DNA of 64,000 bases, taken from assembly GCA_004295015.1 (NCBI GenBank), contig SHNE01000049.1, positions 62,001-126,000 on the forward strand, written 5' to 3'. The position numbers and the translations under genes were made by a program. Positions 1 through 9,241 of the stretch are shown here, one piece after another (positions within the stretch are counted from its first letter, which is position 1; the number at the start of each line of letters is the position of its first letter). This DNA is from Bacteroidota bacterium (GTDB lineage Bacteria; Bacteroidota; Bacteroidia; AKYH767-A; 2013-40CM-41-45). The notes beneath the pieces were generated by a model. The model saw only the letters and a list, made by a program, of their open reading frames with translations. It had not been told where the DNA came from and made no database searches.

Positions 1-92
1 TAAATATTGCCCGGATTTCTTTTTATACTTTCATGACAAGATACAAAATCATTATTGGATTTTGCTAACGTACAGTTTATACTAAAAATGGC

Positions 93-1670
93 TTAAATTT
101 TACCTGAGGCAGATTCCGCACATCGCTCTCCATCCATTGCTGCTGATACAATTCCGCCAGCATATCCTGCACCTTCGGCACAAGGATACAAGCCTTTAAT
201 TTCCGGATGTTGCAGACTTTCTTTGTCACGGGGGATTCTGACAGGTGAAGAAGTCCTTGACTCTGTTGCCACCAGGATTGCTTCGTTAGTATAGTATGAC
301 TTCATTTTTCTTCCAAATTCCTTTAAGCCTATGCGTAGCGCTGAGCTTACTGCGCGCGGGAGTGCGTCGTCCAAATTTACCGAGTTTATTCCGGGTACAT
401 AAGAACATTTAGGCAACGTTGAAGAGACTTTATTCTCTACAAAGTCAATCAGCCTTTGCGCCGGTGCGACTAATTTTCCACCACCTGCAACAAAGGATTT
501 CTGCTCAACGGATTCCTGAAAGCGCAAGGCTGCTAATTCTCCGTGTTCGACGAATGGGAGAAAATCCTTTTCTCCTACACTGACAACCATTCCTGAATTA
601 GCAAAAGGATTATTTCTTTTCGATGGAGACCATCCATTGACTACCATTTCATTATTCTTCGTTGATGCAGGTGCAATTATTCCACCCGGACACATACAAA
701 AGGAATATACTCCTCTGTCTCCAACTTGTGTTGAAAGTGAATAGCTGGCAGGAGGGAGGAATGGATTTCGGGTCTCGCAATGGTATTGTACCGAGTCAAT
801 GATTGCCTGAGGATGTTCAATCCTTACTCCTAATGCGAAGTCTTTTCGTTCAATTTTAATTTTTTTTCTGTCAAGCAATTCAAAAATATCTCTGGCAGAA
901 TGGCCTGTTGCAAGAATCAATTTGTTTGCCCTGAATTCTTTTTCTTCCCCTGTATTGATTTCCTTAGTGAGGACGCCCTTAATTTCATTCTTATCGAAAA
1001 TTATATCTGTCATCCTTGTTTCAAAATGGATCTCGGCTCCGGCCATTAAAATGCTTTCACGAATTGTCTCAACAACTTTGGGAAGTTTATTTGTTCCAAT
1101 GTGCGGGTGGGCATCAATAAGAATTTCGGGATCAGCTCCATGCTTTACAAGAATGGAAAGGATGCGACGGATATCGCCTCTTTTACCTGAACGGGTATAT
1201 AGTTTTCCGTCAGAGTAGGTACCTGCTCCGCCTTCACCAAAGCAATAATTTGAATCAGGATTCACTTGGCCTTCTTTATTGATGGCTGCAAGGTCACGGC
1301 GCCGTTTACGTACATCTTTTCCTCTTTCAATAATTACCGGCTTTAAACCAAGTTCGATAAGACGAAGTGCGGCAAACATTCCGGCCGGTCCAAAACCAAT
1401 TATTAATACCGTCGGTTTAGAACTAATGTCATTGTCAAAATGAAAGCTGTGATCAGGATCTGATTTTATGGGTGATTTCTCATCGATGAAAACTTCAACC
1501 AATAAACGAATTCGCACAATTTTTGAACGTGCGTCTATGGAGCGTTTCAGGATGTTTAAATCGAGCAGGCGAGAAAGTGGGATTTTTAATTCCCCTGATG
1601 CTTTATTTAAAACTTTCGTCCTGTCTGCCGCCTCTTCGGGAAGAAGGACAAGTTCGAGTTGTTTAATCAT
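93..1670 (-). CDS. NAD(P)/FAD-dependent oxidoreductase, COG2509-like
   Basis: This 525-residue protein looks like a cytoplasmic FAD-dependent dehydrogenase of the COG2509 type, whose substrate is unknown. The dinucleotide-binding glycine motif GFGPAG is at residues 92-97, followed by an acidic/basic strand end (IIERG), and a second FAD-contacting stretch ends near the C-terminus (YPCAEGAGYAGGI). The first ~85 residues form the extra N-terminal domain usual in this family. It starts at ATG with 27 bp to the PorT-like gene upstream. Family assignment is firm, the reaction is not; a quinone or flavin reductase role is only a guess. Confidence 0.85.
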   Translation of the reverse strand: MIKQLELVLLPEEAADRTKVLNKASGELKIPLSRLLDLNILKRSIDARSKIVRIRLLVEVFIDEKSPIKSDPDHSFHFDNDISSKPTVLIIGFGPAGMFAALRLIELGLKPVIIERGKDVRKRRRDLAAINKEGQVNPDSNYCFGEGGAGTYSDGKLYTRSGKRGDIRRILSILVKHGADPEILIDAHPHIGTNKLPKVVETIRESILMAGAEIHFETRMTDIIFDKNEIKGVLTKEINTGEEKEFRANKLILATGHSARDIFELLDRKKIKIERKDFALGVRIEHPQAIIDSVQYHCETRNPFLPPASYSLSTQVGDRGVYSFCMCPGGIIAPASTKNNEMVVNGWSPSKRNNPFANSGMVVSVGEKDFLPFVEHGELAALRFQESVEQKSFVAGGGKLVAPAQRLIDFVENKVSSTLPKCSYVPGINSVNLDDALPRAVSSALRIGLKEFGRKMKSYYTNEAILVATESRTSSPVRIPRDKESLQHPEIKGLYPCAEGAGYAGGIVSAAMDGERCAESASGKI

Positions 1671-1697
1671 AGCTTATGTGCCACCAGATGGCGGGGG

Positions 1698-2447
1698 CTA
1701 TTCAAAGGTAAATGAAATGAGGAATACTTTTGATTTTAATCCTGTCAAGGGACTTGCAAAAGGGGTGTTCTCTGAAATCAAGAGATTGTTTAAGCCGTTG
1801 AACATTTTTATTTCCGGAGAGAATTTGAAATAGGTCATGTAAAAGTCAAAACCCATACCTATCTCATACCCGTAATCACGCTTTTTTAATTTGACGATGT
1901 CTTTATCCTTGTTTAAAACCTTGGCTTGTGAAACCATATCGATTGCATACCGTGCACCGGCTAAAACATAAACCCGGTAATTATTTATTCTGCTGGATTT
2001 AAATTTCAAATCTAAAGGAAACTCAAGATAAGTGGACTCGATACTTTTTACGATGAAATCTCCGGTATTTCCTGTATAATAAAAAGTATATTCAAGATTC
2101 CTTTGCGAGAAGGAAAGGGCCGGAATGAATCGAAGATCCCAGTGTTCTCCGAGTCTCAGATTGCTTACTATTCCAAGATTCAAGCCCATTACTGCTTTTG
2201 GTTCAATGGCATAAACTGAATCAAGACTTTTAAAATTGCTAACCTTATCCACCCGGAACGTAGTGCTATTGAGTCCAAGCGTAAATCCAAAATGAATTTT
2301 TTGCTTATCGTATTTTGGTAAATTAATTGGGACTCGATTTAACTGAGCCTGAGTAGACGAAAAAATAAAGCAAGCGAATACTACTGCAAGGAGTTTCTTG
2401 TTAGTGCACAATATGAATGATAAAATATGTTTACTGAGCTTTTTCAA
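1698..2447 (-). CDS. porT: PorT-like outer-membrane beta-barrel protein (T9SS-associated)
   Basis: A 249-residue exported protein with a signal peptide (about residues 1-34, ending STQAQ), then alternating hydrophobic/polar strands and an aromatic C-terminal end (FTFE) typical of an outer-membrane barrel. In many Bacteroidetes the porT/sprT gene, needed for type IX secretion and gliding, lies next to ubiE/menG. The same arrangement is seen here, with only 2 bp between the genes. Two proteins with T9SS sorting domains in this window agree with such a role. The symbol rests on length, topology and neighbourhood; another PorT-family barrel remains possible. Confidence 0.65.
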   Translation of the reverse strand: MKKLSKHILSFILCTNKKLLAVVFACFIFSSTQAQLNRVPINLPKYDKQKIHFGFTLGLNSTTFRVDKVSNFKSLDSVYAIEPKAVMGLNLGIVSNLRLGEHWDLRFIPALSFSQRNLEYTFYYTGNTGDFIVKSIESTYLEFPLDLKFKSSRINNYRVYVLAGARYAIDMVSQAKVLNKDKDIVKLKKRDYGYEIGMGFDFYMTYFKFSPEIKMFNGLNNLLISENTPFASPLTGLKSKVFLISFTFE

Positions 2448-2449
2448 AA

Positions 2450-3178
2450 TTATTTTTTTCCAATATATATTGTTACCACTCCAAATGTAAGTGGATGAAT
2501 TTTTACATCCTTATAGCCTGTTTTTCTCAGAATAGTTGCAAAATTCTCTCCTTCAGGAAATGCTTCGACGGATTTGTTCAAATAAGTATATGCAATAGGA
2601 TCTTTTGATATCATGTTTCCCAGCCAAGGGCAGACTTTGCCTGAATAAAAAGCGTAAAAAGATCGGATGATGGAATTTTTTGGTTTAGAAAATTCAAGAA
2701 TTACAGCTTTTGCTCCCGGCTTGAGAACTCTCAGCATTTCGGAAAGACCTTTTTCTAAGTTTTCAAAATTTCTTACACCAAAACCAACGGTAATAGCATC
2801 AAATTTATTGTCTTCAAAAATTAAATTTTCTGAATCAGACTCAAGCAGCTCTATTTTGTCCAACAGGTTTTTTTTGCGAAGCTTATCTCTGCCAATTTTC
2901 AGCATGTCTTCTGAGATGTCCACGCCATAAACCTTTAAGGGATTTAATCGGAGCCCTGCAATTGCGAGATCGCCTGTGCCGGTTGCTACATCAAGTATTA
3001 ATTCCGGTTTGTCATTTTTTAAAACCGAAATAGTCTTCCTTCTCCAATAGTTATCGACGCCAAATGAAAGAAAATGATTCAGGAAATCGTAACGCCAGGC
3101 AATGTTGTTAAACATTTTAGCGACCTGCTGTTTTTTGTTCAGCTGACTGTCCTGATAAGGTGTAACCGGTTGTGGCAT
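2450..3178 (-). CDS. ubiE: demethylmenaquinone methyltransferase MenG/UbiE
   Basis: This 242-residue class I SAM-dependent methyltransferase performs the last C-methylation of menaquinone synthesis. The SAM-binding motif I reads LDVATGTGDLA, and the family motif around GVRNFENLEKGLSEMLRVLKPG is present. The reading frame is open further upstream into the kinase gene, but the start chosen is ATG at 3178 (MPQPVTPYQ), which fits the family length and leaves 2 bp after the kinase stop. It is apparently co-transcribed with rfaE1 upstream and the PorT-like gene downstream. In an organism with menaquinone only, MenG is the correct function. Confidence 0.92.
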   Translation of the reverse strand: MPQPVTPYQDSQLNKKQQVAKMFNNIAWRYDFLNHFLSFGVDNYWRRKTISVLKNDKPELILDVATGTGDLAIAGLRLNPLKVYGVDISEDMLKIGRDKLRKKNLLDKIELLESDSENLIFEDNKFDAITVGFGVRNFENLEKGLSEMLRVLKPGAKAVILEFSKPKNSIIRSFYAFYSGKVCPWLGNMISKDPIAYTYLNKSVEAFPEGENFATILRKTGYKDVKIHPLTFGVVTIYIGKK

Positions 3179-3180
3179 TC

Positions 3181-4188
3181 TTAAATTAGTTTCAAAAGAT
3201 TCGCTTCGGCTAAAAGCTGTGCCTTTTCGACCGGCACTACGCCTACTTTCTCGCAAACAAGCCCGCCTGCAAGATTGGCTAATGTTGCCATTTTAACTGC
3301 AGAGGTTTTAGCAGCAAGACACAAAGCAGCAACGCCAATAACAGTATCTCCTGCACCGGAAACATCAGCAATATTCCTGATGTGTGCAGGAATAAGTTCT
3401 TCATGTTTATCGTCGACTAATAATACGCCACGTTCTGATAAAGTAAGCAGCACTGTGTCCAATTGGTGATCTTTTCGGATCTTTTGTACAGCTCCAATTA
3501 TTTCTTTCAAATTTCCCTTTTCAAGATCCAGTTTCATTCCTTCACGAAGTTCCTTCAGATTTGGTTTGAAAAGCGTAATGTTTTTATAGTAGTTGAAATT
3601 CCTTTTCTTCGGATCAACGGCTGTTGGTATTTTATGCTTCTGAGCTATTTTTACCACTTGTTCAATCAGTTGCTTGGAAATAACACCTTTGTCATAATCT
3701 TCCAGCACAATAACATCAACTTTGTTTTTATCAAGAATATTACTGATTCTGTCTAATAGACGTTTACGGTCTGCAGCAGAAATATCTTCATCCCTTTCTT
3801 CGTCAACTCGCAGCATTTGGTGATTGTTTCCTATAACTCTTGTTTTTCGGGTGGTGGGTCGTTCCGGACTCTGAACTAATCCATCCGCTGTCATATTCAT
3901 TTGCTGAAGAATTTCAATGAAGGTTCGGCCATTCAAATCATTTCCTATAACTGAGCAGAGTATCGGTGTCGCTCCTAATGATTGTATGTTAATGGCAACA
4001 TTGGCAGCACCACCCAATCGATTCTCTCTTTTAGTGACAGATACGATGGGAACAGGAGCTTCAGGAGATATTCTGTCAACTTTTCCCCATAGATAGGCAT
4101 CGATCATTACGTCTCCAATGATGAGTACGTTCAGCTTTTTGAAATCTTCAAAAAGTTGAGAAGTAGATTTTGTTTTAGACTTTGTCAA
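3181..4188 (-). CDS. rfaE1: D-glycero-beta-D-manno-heptose-7-phosphate kinase (RfaE1/HldA)
   Basis: A 335-residue PfkB/ribokinase-family kinase resembling the N-terminal half of HldE. It phosphorylates heptose 7-phosphate at O1 in the pathway to ADP-heptose for lipopolysaccharide core. The PfkB signatures are visible: the substrate-side GGAANVA motif and the C-terminal anion-hole/catalytic motif DVSGAGDT. The adenylyltransferase half is absent, so a separate HldC-type enzyme would be needed; none is in the window. It is probably the first gene of the rfaE1-ubiE-porT set. Confidence 0.88.
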   Translation of the reverse strand: MTKSKTKSTSQLFEDFKKLNVLIIGDVMIDAYLWGKVDRISPEAPVPIVSVTKRENRLGGAANVAINIQSLGATPILCSVIGNDLNGRTFIEILQQMNMTADGLVQSPERPTTRKTRVIGNNHQMLRVDEERDEDISAADRKRLLDRISNILDKNKVDVIVLEDYDKGVISKQLIEQVVKIAQKHKIPTAVDPKKRNFNYYKNITLFKPNLKELREGMKLDLEKGNLKEIIGAVQKIRKDHQLDTVLLTLSERGVLLVDDKHEELIPAHIRNIADVSGAGDTVIGVAALCLAAKTSAVKMATLANLAGGLVCEKVGVVPVEKAQLLAEANLLKLI

Positions 4189-4203
4189 GGTTATTAAATT
4201 AAA

Positions 4204-4221
4204 TTCAACAAATCTGTTGAA
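4204..4221. repeat. Inverted repeat upstream of rfaE1
   Basis: TTCAACA and TGTTGAA form a perfect 7-bp inverted repeat around a 4-nt loop in the 55-bp gap between the aminotransferase stop and the rfaE1 start. There is no T-run, so it does not look like a canonical intrinsic terminator. It could be an operator or a transcript-stabilising hairpin. Confidence 0.35.
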
Positions 4222-4243
4222 GAATTTCAGAATGGAAAACGAA

Positions 4244-5443
4244 TTAGCTCAATTCGCTTAAAGCTTTTTTTATTCTATGCATTGCTTCAGTCAGTTTCTC
4301 GTCAGATGCTGCGTAGGAAAGCCTGATGTAATTTGGTGCACCAAAAGCATCGCCTGTAACCGTGCTGACGTGTGCTTTATGCAAAAGATACATGCAAAGA
4401 TCTTTGGCATCTTTAATTGGAGTATCGCCATCCTTTTTACCAAAATAGGAACTAACATCAGGGAACACATAAAAGGCGCCTTTGGGTTCATTTATAATGA
4501 GCCCGGGTATTTGTTTTAGCATATTTACTACAAGATTTCTTCTCCTGAGAAAAGCCTGTTGCATTTCAATTGTAGGTTTGTTGTATGTTCCGAGTGCTGT
4601 TTCGGCTGCCTTCTGAGAAATGGAAGAAGCAGCTGAAGTAAATTGCCCCTGGATTTTGTCACAAGCTGCAGCAATATATTTCGGTGCACCAATATAACCG
4701 ATACGCCAACCCGTCATAGCGTAACCTTTAGACACACCGTTTACAATAATTACCCTGTCTTTTATTTCTTCAAATTGGGCAATGCTTTCATGTTTTTCCA
4801 AAAAATTGATATGCTCATAGATTTCATCTGATAAAATAAATACCTGCGGGTGTCTGGCAAAAACTTTTGCGAAAGCTTTAAGTTCATCTTTGGTATATAC
4901 ACTTCCGGAAGGATTGCAAGGGGAGGAAAAAATAAAGAGTTTGGTTTTCGGTGTGATCGCATTTTCCAATTGTTCAGGACTGATTTTAAAATCAGAATCG
5001 ATGGTTGATTGAATTGGAACAGTTTTTCCTTCTGCAAGTTTTACAATTTCAATGTAACTCACCCAGTACGGTAGTGGTATTATCACCTCATCTCCGGGAT
5101 TTACCAGACTGAGAACTACATTAGCAATAGATTGCTTTGCACCGGTAGAAACAACAATCTGATCCGGTGCATAGTCAAGATTATTCTCTCTTTTGAATTT
5201 TGCGGAGATGGCTTCGCGTAACTCAGCATAACCTGATATTGGTGGATAGAAGGTAAATCCATCATCAATTGCTTTTTTTGCAGCAGTTCGGATATGTTCA
5301 GGTGTTACGAAATCAGGTTCTCCTAAACTGAGGTTAATGATATCAAATCCTTTCGCAGTTAATTCCCTGCTCAGTTTAGACATGCCTATCGTTTGGCTTT
5401 CTGCAAGCGTATCTAGTCGTACCGACAATTGTTGTTGTTTCAT
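4244..5443 (-). CDS. PLP-dependent aminotransferase, aspartate aminotransferase type (fold I)
   Basis: This 399-residue class I/II aminotransferase probably moves amino groups between aspartate (or an aromatic/branched amino acid) and 2-oxoglutarate. The PLP lysine is Lys239 in VSKGYAMTGWR. The SPCNPSG motif near residue 175 and the SDEIYE segment near 205 supply cofactor contacts, and Arg in the C-terminal YIRLSYA binds the substrate carboxylate. Length and motifs fit the AspC/AspB Ib subgroup. The substrate cannot be fixed from sequence alone. A consensus promoter lies directly upstream. Confidence 0.9.
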   Translation of the reverse strand: MKQQQLSVRLDTLAESQTIGMSKLSRELTAKGFDIINLSLGEPDFVTPEHIRTAAKKAIDDGFTFYPPISGYAELREAISAKFKRENNLDYAPDQIVVSTGAKQSIANVVLSLVNPGDEVIIPLPYWVSYIEIVKLAEGKTVPIQSTIDSDFKISPEQLENAITPKTKLFIFSSPCNPSGSVYTKDELKAFAKVFARHPQVFILSDEIYEHINFLEKHESIAQFEEIKDRVIIVNGVSKGYAMTGWRIGYIGAPKYIAAACDKIQGQFTSAASSISQKAAETALGTYNKPTIEMQQAFLRRRNLVVNMLKQIPGLIINEPKGAFYVFPDVSSYFGKKDGDTPIKDAKDLCMYLLHKAHVSTVTGDAFGAPNYIRLSYAASDEKLTEAMHRIKKALSELS

Positions 5444-5453
5444 AAGAAGGCTG

Positions 5454-5484
5454 CAAACCTAAAGATTCCCATCGAATAGGCCAA
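5454..5484 (-). promoter_or_regulatory. Bacteroidetes-type promoter of the aminotransferase gene
   Basis: On the minus strand the -33 element TTG (5484-5482) is followed after 20 nt by TAGGTTTG (5461-5454), an exact match to the Bacteroidetes -7 consensus TAnnTTTG. Expected initiation near 5447-5449 would be only a few bases before the ATG at 5443, giving a nearly leaderless mRNA. Confidence 0.6.
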
Positions 5485-5780
5485 GAATGAAAACTAAGTA
5501 TTTAGCCGGGTTTTCCATAGTATTCTACCCGTAAAATGAAGATAATGCCCTGATTATAGAGTCTATACCTTTATCGATGAAGAGCCCGGGAATGAAATTA
5601 TTTTGATTTTCTGTCTATGCCGAACAATTACATCTGATTTTTTGTTCAAAGAAGGAGCAGCTTTGCCTTAGAATGAAATCACGAACCAGTTATCAGCATA
5701 TATGGTATGAGCCCTGATTAATAGCCTCTATTAAATTGACTCTCCGATTTATTTTCATTTTCTTGCAATGCATTCCACCG
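5485..5780. other. Gene-free divergent intergenic region
   Basis: Between the minus-strand aminotransferase promoter and the repeats upstream of lon there are about 300 A/T-rich bases with no credible reading frame. No RNA gene or repeat was recognised in this part. Confidence 0.5.
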
Positions 5781-5814
5781 ATTTTGGCAGGAAAGTCTAT
5801 TTTGGCACGAAAGT
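5781..5814. repeat. Two tandem 16-bp repeats upstream of lon
   Basis: ATTTTGGCAGGAAAGT (5781-5796) recurs as ATTTTGGCACGAAAGT (5799-5814), one mismatch and a 2-bp spacer, so the period is 18 bp. The word GCATTCCA also occurs on both sides, near 5770 and 5829. The repeats lie just upstream of the putative lon promoter, a fitting place for a regulator site; no regulator is identified. Confidence 0.5.
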
Positions 5815-5826
5815 GGACTCATTAGC

Positions 5827-5853
5827 TTGCATTCCAATTCAGGAATATTTCTG
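5827..5853 (+). promoter_or_regulatory. Possible lon promoter
   Basis: TTG (5827-5829) and TATTTCTG (5846-5853) resemble the -33 and -7 elements of Bacteroidetes promoters. One base of TAnnTTTG differs and the 16-nt spacing is slightly short. The position, about 40 nt before the lon ATG, is suitable. Confidence 0.3.
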
Positions 5854-5892
5854 CCAGAATGTCGTTATTAACCCTTGATTTCCCTTCTTATT

Positions 5893-8439
5893 ATGAATGA
5901 TAATAATCTCCTTAATCCCTTAGATCTCAGCAATATCATTGATGATGATTCTGAATTTATACCCTTGCTTTCGCAGGAGGACGAAGATCAGATGAATCAA
6001 CAGGATGTTCCTGACATACTATCAATATTACCGCTTCGTAACACCGTTCTTTTTCCGGGTGTCGTTATTCCGATTACGGTAGGCCGTGACAAGTCTATCA
6101 ATCTGATAAAAGATGCCTATAAAGGCGATAAAATAATCGGGGTTGTGGCTCAGAAAGATGTTGCCATAGAGGATCCGAGTTTTGAAGAATTGAATTCTGT
6201 AGGAACAGTTGCAAGCGTTTTAAAAATGTTGCGTATGCCTGATGGCAATACGACAATAATCATTCAAGGTAAAAGGAGATTTCGACTAGATAAATGTGTT
6301 CAGACGGAACCGTATATAAAATGCAGTGTCAAGCCTTTTCCGGAAACCAAGGGTAGCATTCAAGATAAAGAGTTCATGGCTACGGTGGCTTCTCTAAAGG
6401 ATCTTGCTTTACAAATTATCCAGCATTCACCCAATATACCGTCCGATGCTGCCTTTGCGATTCGGAATATAGAGAGCCAGACCTTTCTGATCAATTTCAT
6501 ATCCTCCAATATGAACATGGATGTGAATACAAAACAGGAATTGCTCGAAATAGAAGACCATAAGAAACGCGCAACAAAAGTGCTGAGTTTATTAACGAAG
6601 GAGTTGCAAATGCTTGAATTGAAGAATCAGATTCAAAGCAAGGTGCGGACAGACATTGACAAACAGCAAAGGGAATATTTTCTCAATCAGCAATTAAGAA
6701 CTATACAAGAAGAGTTAGGAGGTTCAACGCCGGATCGTGAAGTAGCAGAATTGCGTGAGAGGGCAAAGACCAAAAAATGGAGCAAGCCTGTAGCTGAAAT
6801 TTTCCAAAAAGAATGCGACCGTATTTCAAGGATGAATCCTGCTGCCGCCGAATACTCGGTTATTCTGAACTACCTGGAATTGCTTCTCGATTTACCGTGG
6901 AATGAACTGACCAATGATAATTTTGATCTTAAACATGCCGAAAAAGTGTTAGACAAAGATCACTATGGTTTGGAGAAAGTTAAAGCAAGAATTCTGGAAT
7001 ATCTTGCCGTGTTGAAGCTCAAGCGTGATATGAAATCACCCATCATGTGTTTGTACGGTCCTCCCGGAGTGGGAAAAACATCGTTGGGAAAATCAATTGC
7101 CAAGGCATTGGGAAGAAAGTATGTAAGAATGTCTCTTGGTGGATTGAGAGATGAAGCCGAGATCCGTGGACATCGCAAAACTTATATTGGAGCAATGCCC
7201 GGACGAATTATCCAGAATCTTAAAAAATCCAAATCGAGCAATCCTGTTTTTGTGTTGGATGAGATAGATAAATTGGGGAATGATTTTCATGGAGATCCAT
7301 CATCTGCTTTACTGGAGGTTTTGGATCCCGAACAAAATAATACTTTCTATGACAATTATGTAGAGATCGATTATGATCTCTCGAATGTCCTGTTCATTGC
7401 CACAGCGAATTCTTTGAGTCGTGTTCAACCTGCATTGATGGACAGAATGGAAATTATAGAAATCAATGGTTATACGCTGGAGGAAAAAACACAGATTGCA
7501 CTGAAGCATCTTATGCCTAAGCAATTGGAAGCCCATGGTGTGAAGAAAGACCAAATAAAAATTTCCGGGAAATTGATCGAGTATATTATTGATAATTATA
7601 CAAGAGAGTCAGGAGTTCGTGGATTAGAAAAGAAACTCGCTTCTGTAGTGCGTGGTGTTGCAAAGCAAATTGCGATGGAAGAAAAGTATAATCCTGTTCT
7701 TACAGAAACAGATATACATCGTATTCTTGGTGCAACCATATTTCATTCTGACAAAAAGCAGGGTAATGAAGTGGCAGGTGTTGTCACCGGTTTGGCATGG
7801 ACATCTGTTGGAGGCGACATCCTTTTTGTTGAAGCCAGCATAAGCAGAGGTAAGGGTAAGCTAACTCTTACCGGAAATCTTGGTGATGTTATGAAGGAAT
7901 CGGCTGTCATTGCACTTGCCTATTTGAAAGCCCATGCTCACCAATTGAATCTTGATTACAGAGTATTTGAGCAGTGGGACATTCATATCCACGTTCCGGA
8001 AGGCGCAACGCCAAAAGACGGACCTTCGGCAGGTATTACCATGTTGACAGCTCTGGCTTCGGCTTTCTCTCAGCGAAAAGTAAAAAATGGTCTTGCCATG
8101 ACAGGCGAGATTACGCTGCGGGGAAAAGTATTACCTGTTGGAGGAATCAAAGAAAAAATTCTGGCTGCACGTCGTGCAGGAATCAAGGATATTATTCTTT
8201 CTGCTGAAAATAAGAAAGACATTGATGAGATTGCAAAAGAGTATCTCAAAGATCTCCGTTTTACTTATGTGAAGGAAATGATTGAGGTGATAGAGTTTGC
8301 TTTGATGAAAGAAAAAGTGAAAGAGCCTCTTGATGTTCGATATTTTCCTGAATCTAAATCGGATAAAAACGGATTTGAAGAAGTTCCTGTTAAGGAAATT
8401 CGGAGCCAACTGGCGAAAGGAAAGTCTTCAAAGCGCTAA
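5893..8439 (+). CDS. lon: ATP-dependent protease Lon
   Basis: An 848-residue Lon (LonA type) that degrades misfolded and regulatory proteins in the cytoplasm as a hexamer. In order: an N-terminal substrate-binding domain (about 45-245), a helical coiled region, an AAA+ module with Walker A GPPGVGKT at 389-396 and Walker B LDEID near 455, and a Ser-Lys protease domain with the serine in PKDGPSAG (Ser ~712) and lysine in GGIKEK (Lys ~753). ATG at 5893 is preferred over an in-frame TTG 18 bp upstream. The C-terminal tail is basic and extended. Tandem repeats upstream may be regulatory. Confidence 0.97.
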   Translation: MNDNNLLNPLDLSNIIDDDSEFIPLLSQEDEDQMNQQDVPDILSILPLRNTVLFPGVVIPITVGRDKSINLIKDAYKGDKIIGVVAQKDVAIEDPSFEELNSVGTVASVLKMLRMPDGNTTIIIQGKRRFRLDKCVQTEPYIKCSVKPFPETKGSIQDKEFMATVASLKDLALQIIQHSPNIPSDAAFAIRNIESQTFLINFISSNMNMDVNTKQELLEIEDHKKRATKVLSLLTKELQMLELKNQIQSKVRTDIDKQQREYFLNQQLRTIQEELGGSTPDREVAELRERAKTKKWSKPVAEIFQKECDRISRMNPAAAEYSVILNYLELLLDLPWNELTNDNFDLKHAEKVLDKDHYGLEKVKARILEYLAVLKLKRDMKSPIMCLYGPPGVGKTSLGKSIAKALGRKYVRMSLGGLRDEAEIRGHRKTYIGAMPGRIIQNLKKSKSSNPVFVLDEIDKLGNDFHGDPSSALLEVLDPEQNNTFYDNYVEIDYDLSNVLFIATANSLSRVQPALMDRMEIIEINGYTLEEKTQIALKHLMPKQLEAHGVKKDQIKISGKLIEYIIDNYTRESGVRGLEKKLASVVRGVAKQIAMEEKYNPVLTETDIHRILGATIFHSDKKQGNEVAGVVTGLAWTSVGGDILFVEASISRGKGKLTLTGNLGDVMKESAVIALAYLKAHAHQLNLDYRVFEQWDIHIHVPEGATPKDGPSAGITMLTALASAFSQRKVKNGLAMTGEITLRGKVLPVGGIKEKILAARRAGIKDIILSAENKKDIDEIAKEYLKDLRFTYVKEMIEVIEFALMKEKVKEPLDVRYFPESKSDKNGFEEVPVKEIRSQLAKGKSSKR

Positions 8440-8516
8440 ACATATTTTAGTTGGGCATGCTTTAATCATGATTGAGTATATATGATGAAATCTTTTTAAT
8501 ACATGCTTGATTAACT

Positions 8517-9173
8517 ATGAAAAGTCCAAAGACTGCATTAATTGCCGGAAGTACCGGCTTGGTTGGCCGGGAATTATTAATATTATTGGTTGAGAATCCG
8601 GCTTACGAAAAAATAATCGCTCTTGTCAGGAAAAGGAATTCCTATCAGCACGAGAAACTGATTCAGGTCGAGACAGACTTTAATGATATGAGTGCGGTCG
8701 CTTCCTCTTTCAAAGGTGTTGATGATGTTTTTTGTTGTCTTGGAACTACAATGAAAAATGCAGGCAGTAAGGAAGCGTTTCGAAAAGTCGACTTCGATTA
8801 TCCGGTGTCCCTTGCAAGACTTGCGGAGAAAAATTCCTGTTCAGGATTTTATTGTATTAGTGCGATGGGAGCTGATCCTAAATCTCGTGTTTTTTATAAT
8901 CGGGTGAAAGGAGAAATGGAAGAGAAGGTTTCAGCAATGAATATCCATTCAATAATTTTCTTCAGGCCTTCTTTATTAATTGGATATAGGGAAGAAGTTC
9001 GAACAGGGGAAAGGCTTGCAGTTGCACTTTTCAGAGCCCTGGCATTTGTTTTTTGGGGACCTCTAAAAAACCTGAAAGGAATTCCTGCCGGGAAAGTTGC
9101 TACTGCGATGATGAAAGCTGCAGAGTCTCCCCAAAAAGGGAAGCACATCGTACTTTCCGGTGCTATGCAATAA
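8517..9173 (+). CDS. NAD(P)-binding Rossmann protein (HTATIP2/atypical SDR-like)
   Basis: A 218-residue cytoplasmic protein with an N-terminal GSTGLVGRELL nucleotide-binding motif, a GVDDVFCCLGTT segment and a YNRVKGEMEE stretch that occupies the place of the YxxxK motif. This matches the atypical short-chain dehydrogenase group related to TIP30/HTATIP2 and NmrA-like proteins, which often act as redox sensors or have no known substrate. It follows lon by 77 bp on the same strand and is convergent with rho. Function is not predictable. Confidence 0.75.
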   Translation: MKSPKTALIAGSTGLVGRELLILLVENPAYEKIIALVRKRNSYQHEKLIQVETDFNDMSAVASSFKGVDDVFCCLGTTMKNAGSKEAFRKVDFDYPVSLARLAEKNSCSGFYCISAMGADPKSRVFYNRVKGEMEEKVSAMNIHSIIFFRPSLLIGYREEVRTGERLAVALFRALAFVFWGPLKNLKGIPAGKVATAMMKAAESPQKGKHIVLSGAMQ

Positions 9174-9241
9174 AGCCCTTTCGACTCAGGGATTTGAGTT
9201 CCGGACAAGTCGTATTAGAGTAGGATTTTTTGGTCTGCAAA

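Noticed and set aside
1468-1833. 121-residue plus-strand frame across the start of the FAD oxidoreductase
   Set aside because: It lies antisense to two well-supported genes and has no recognisable motif.
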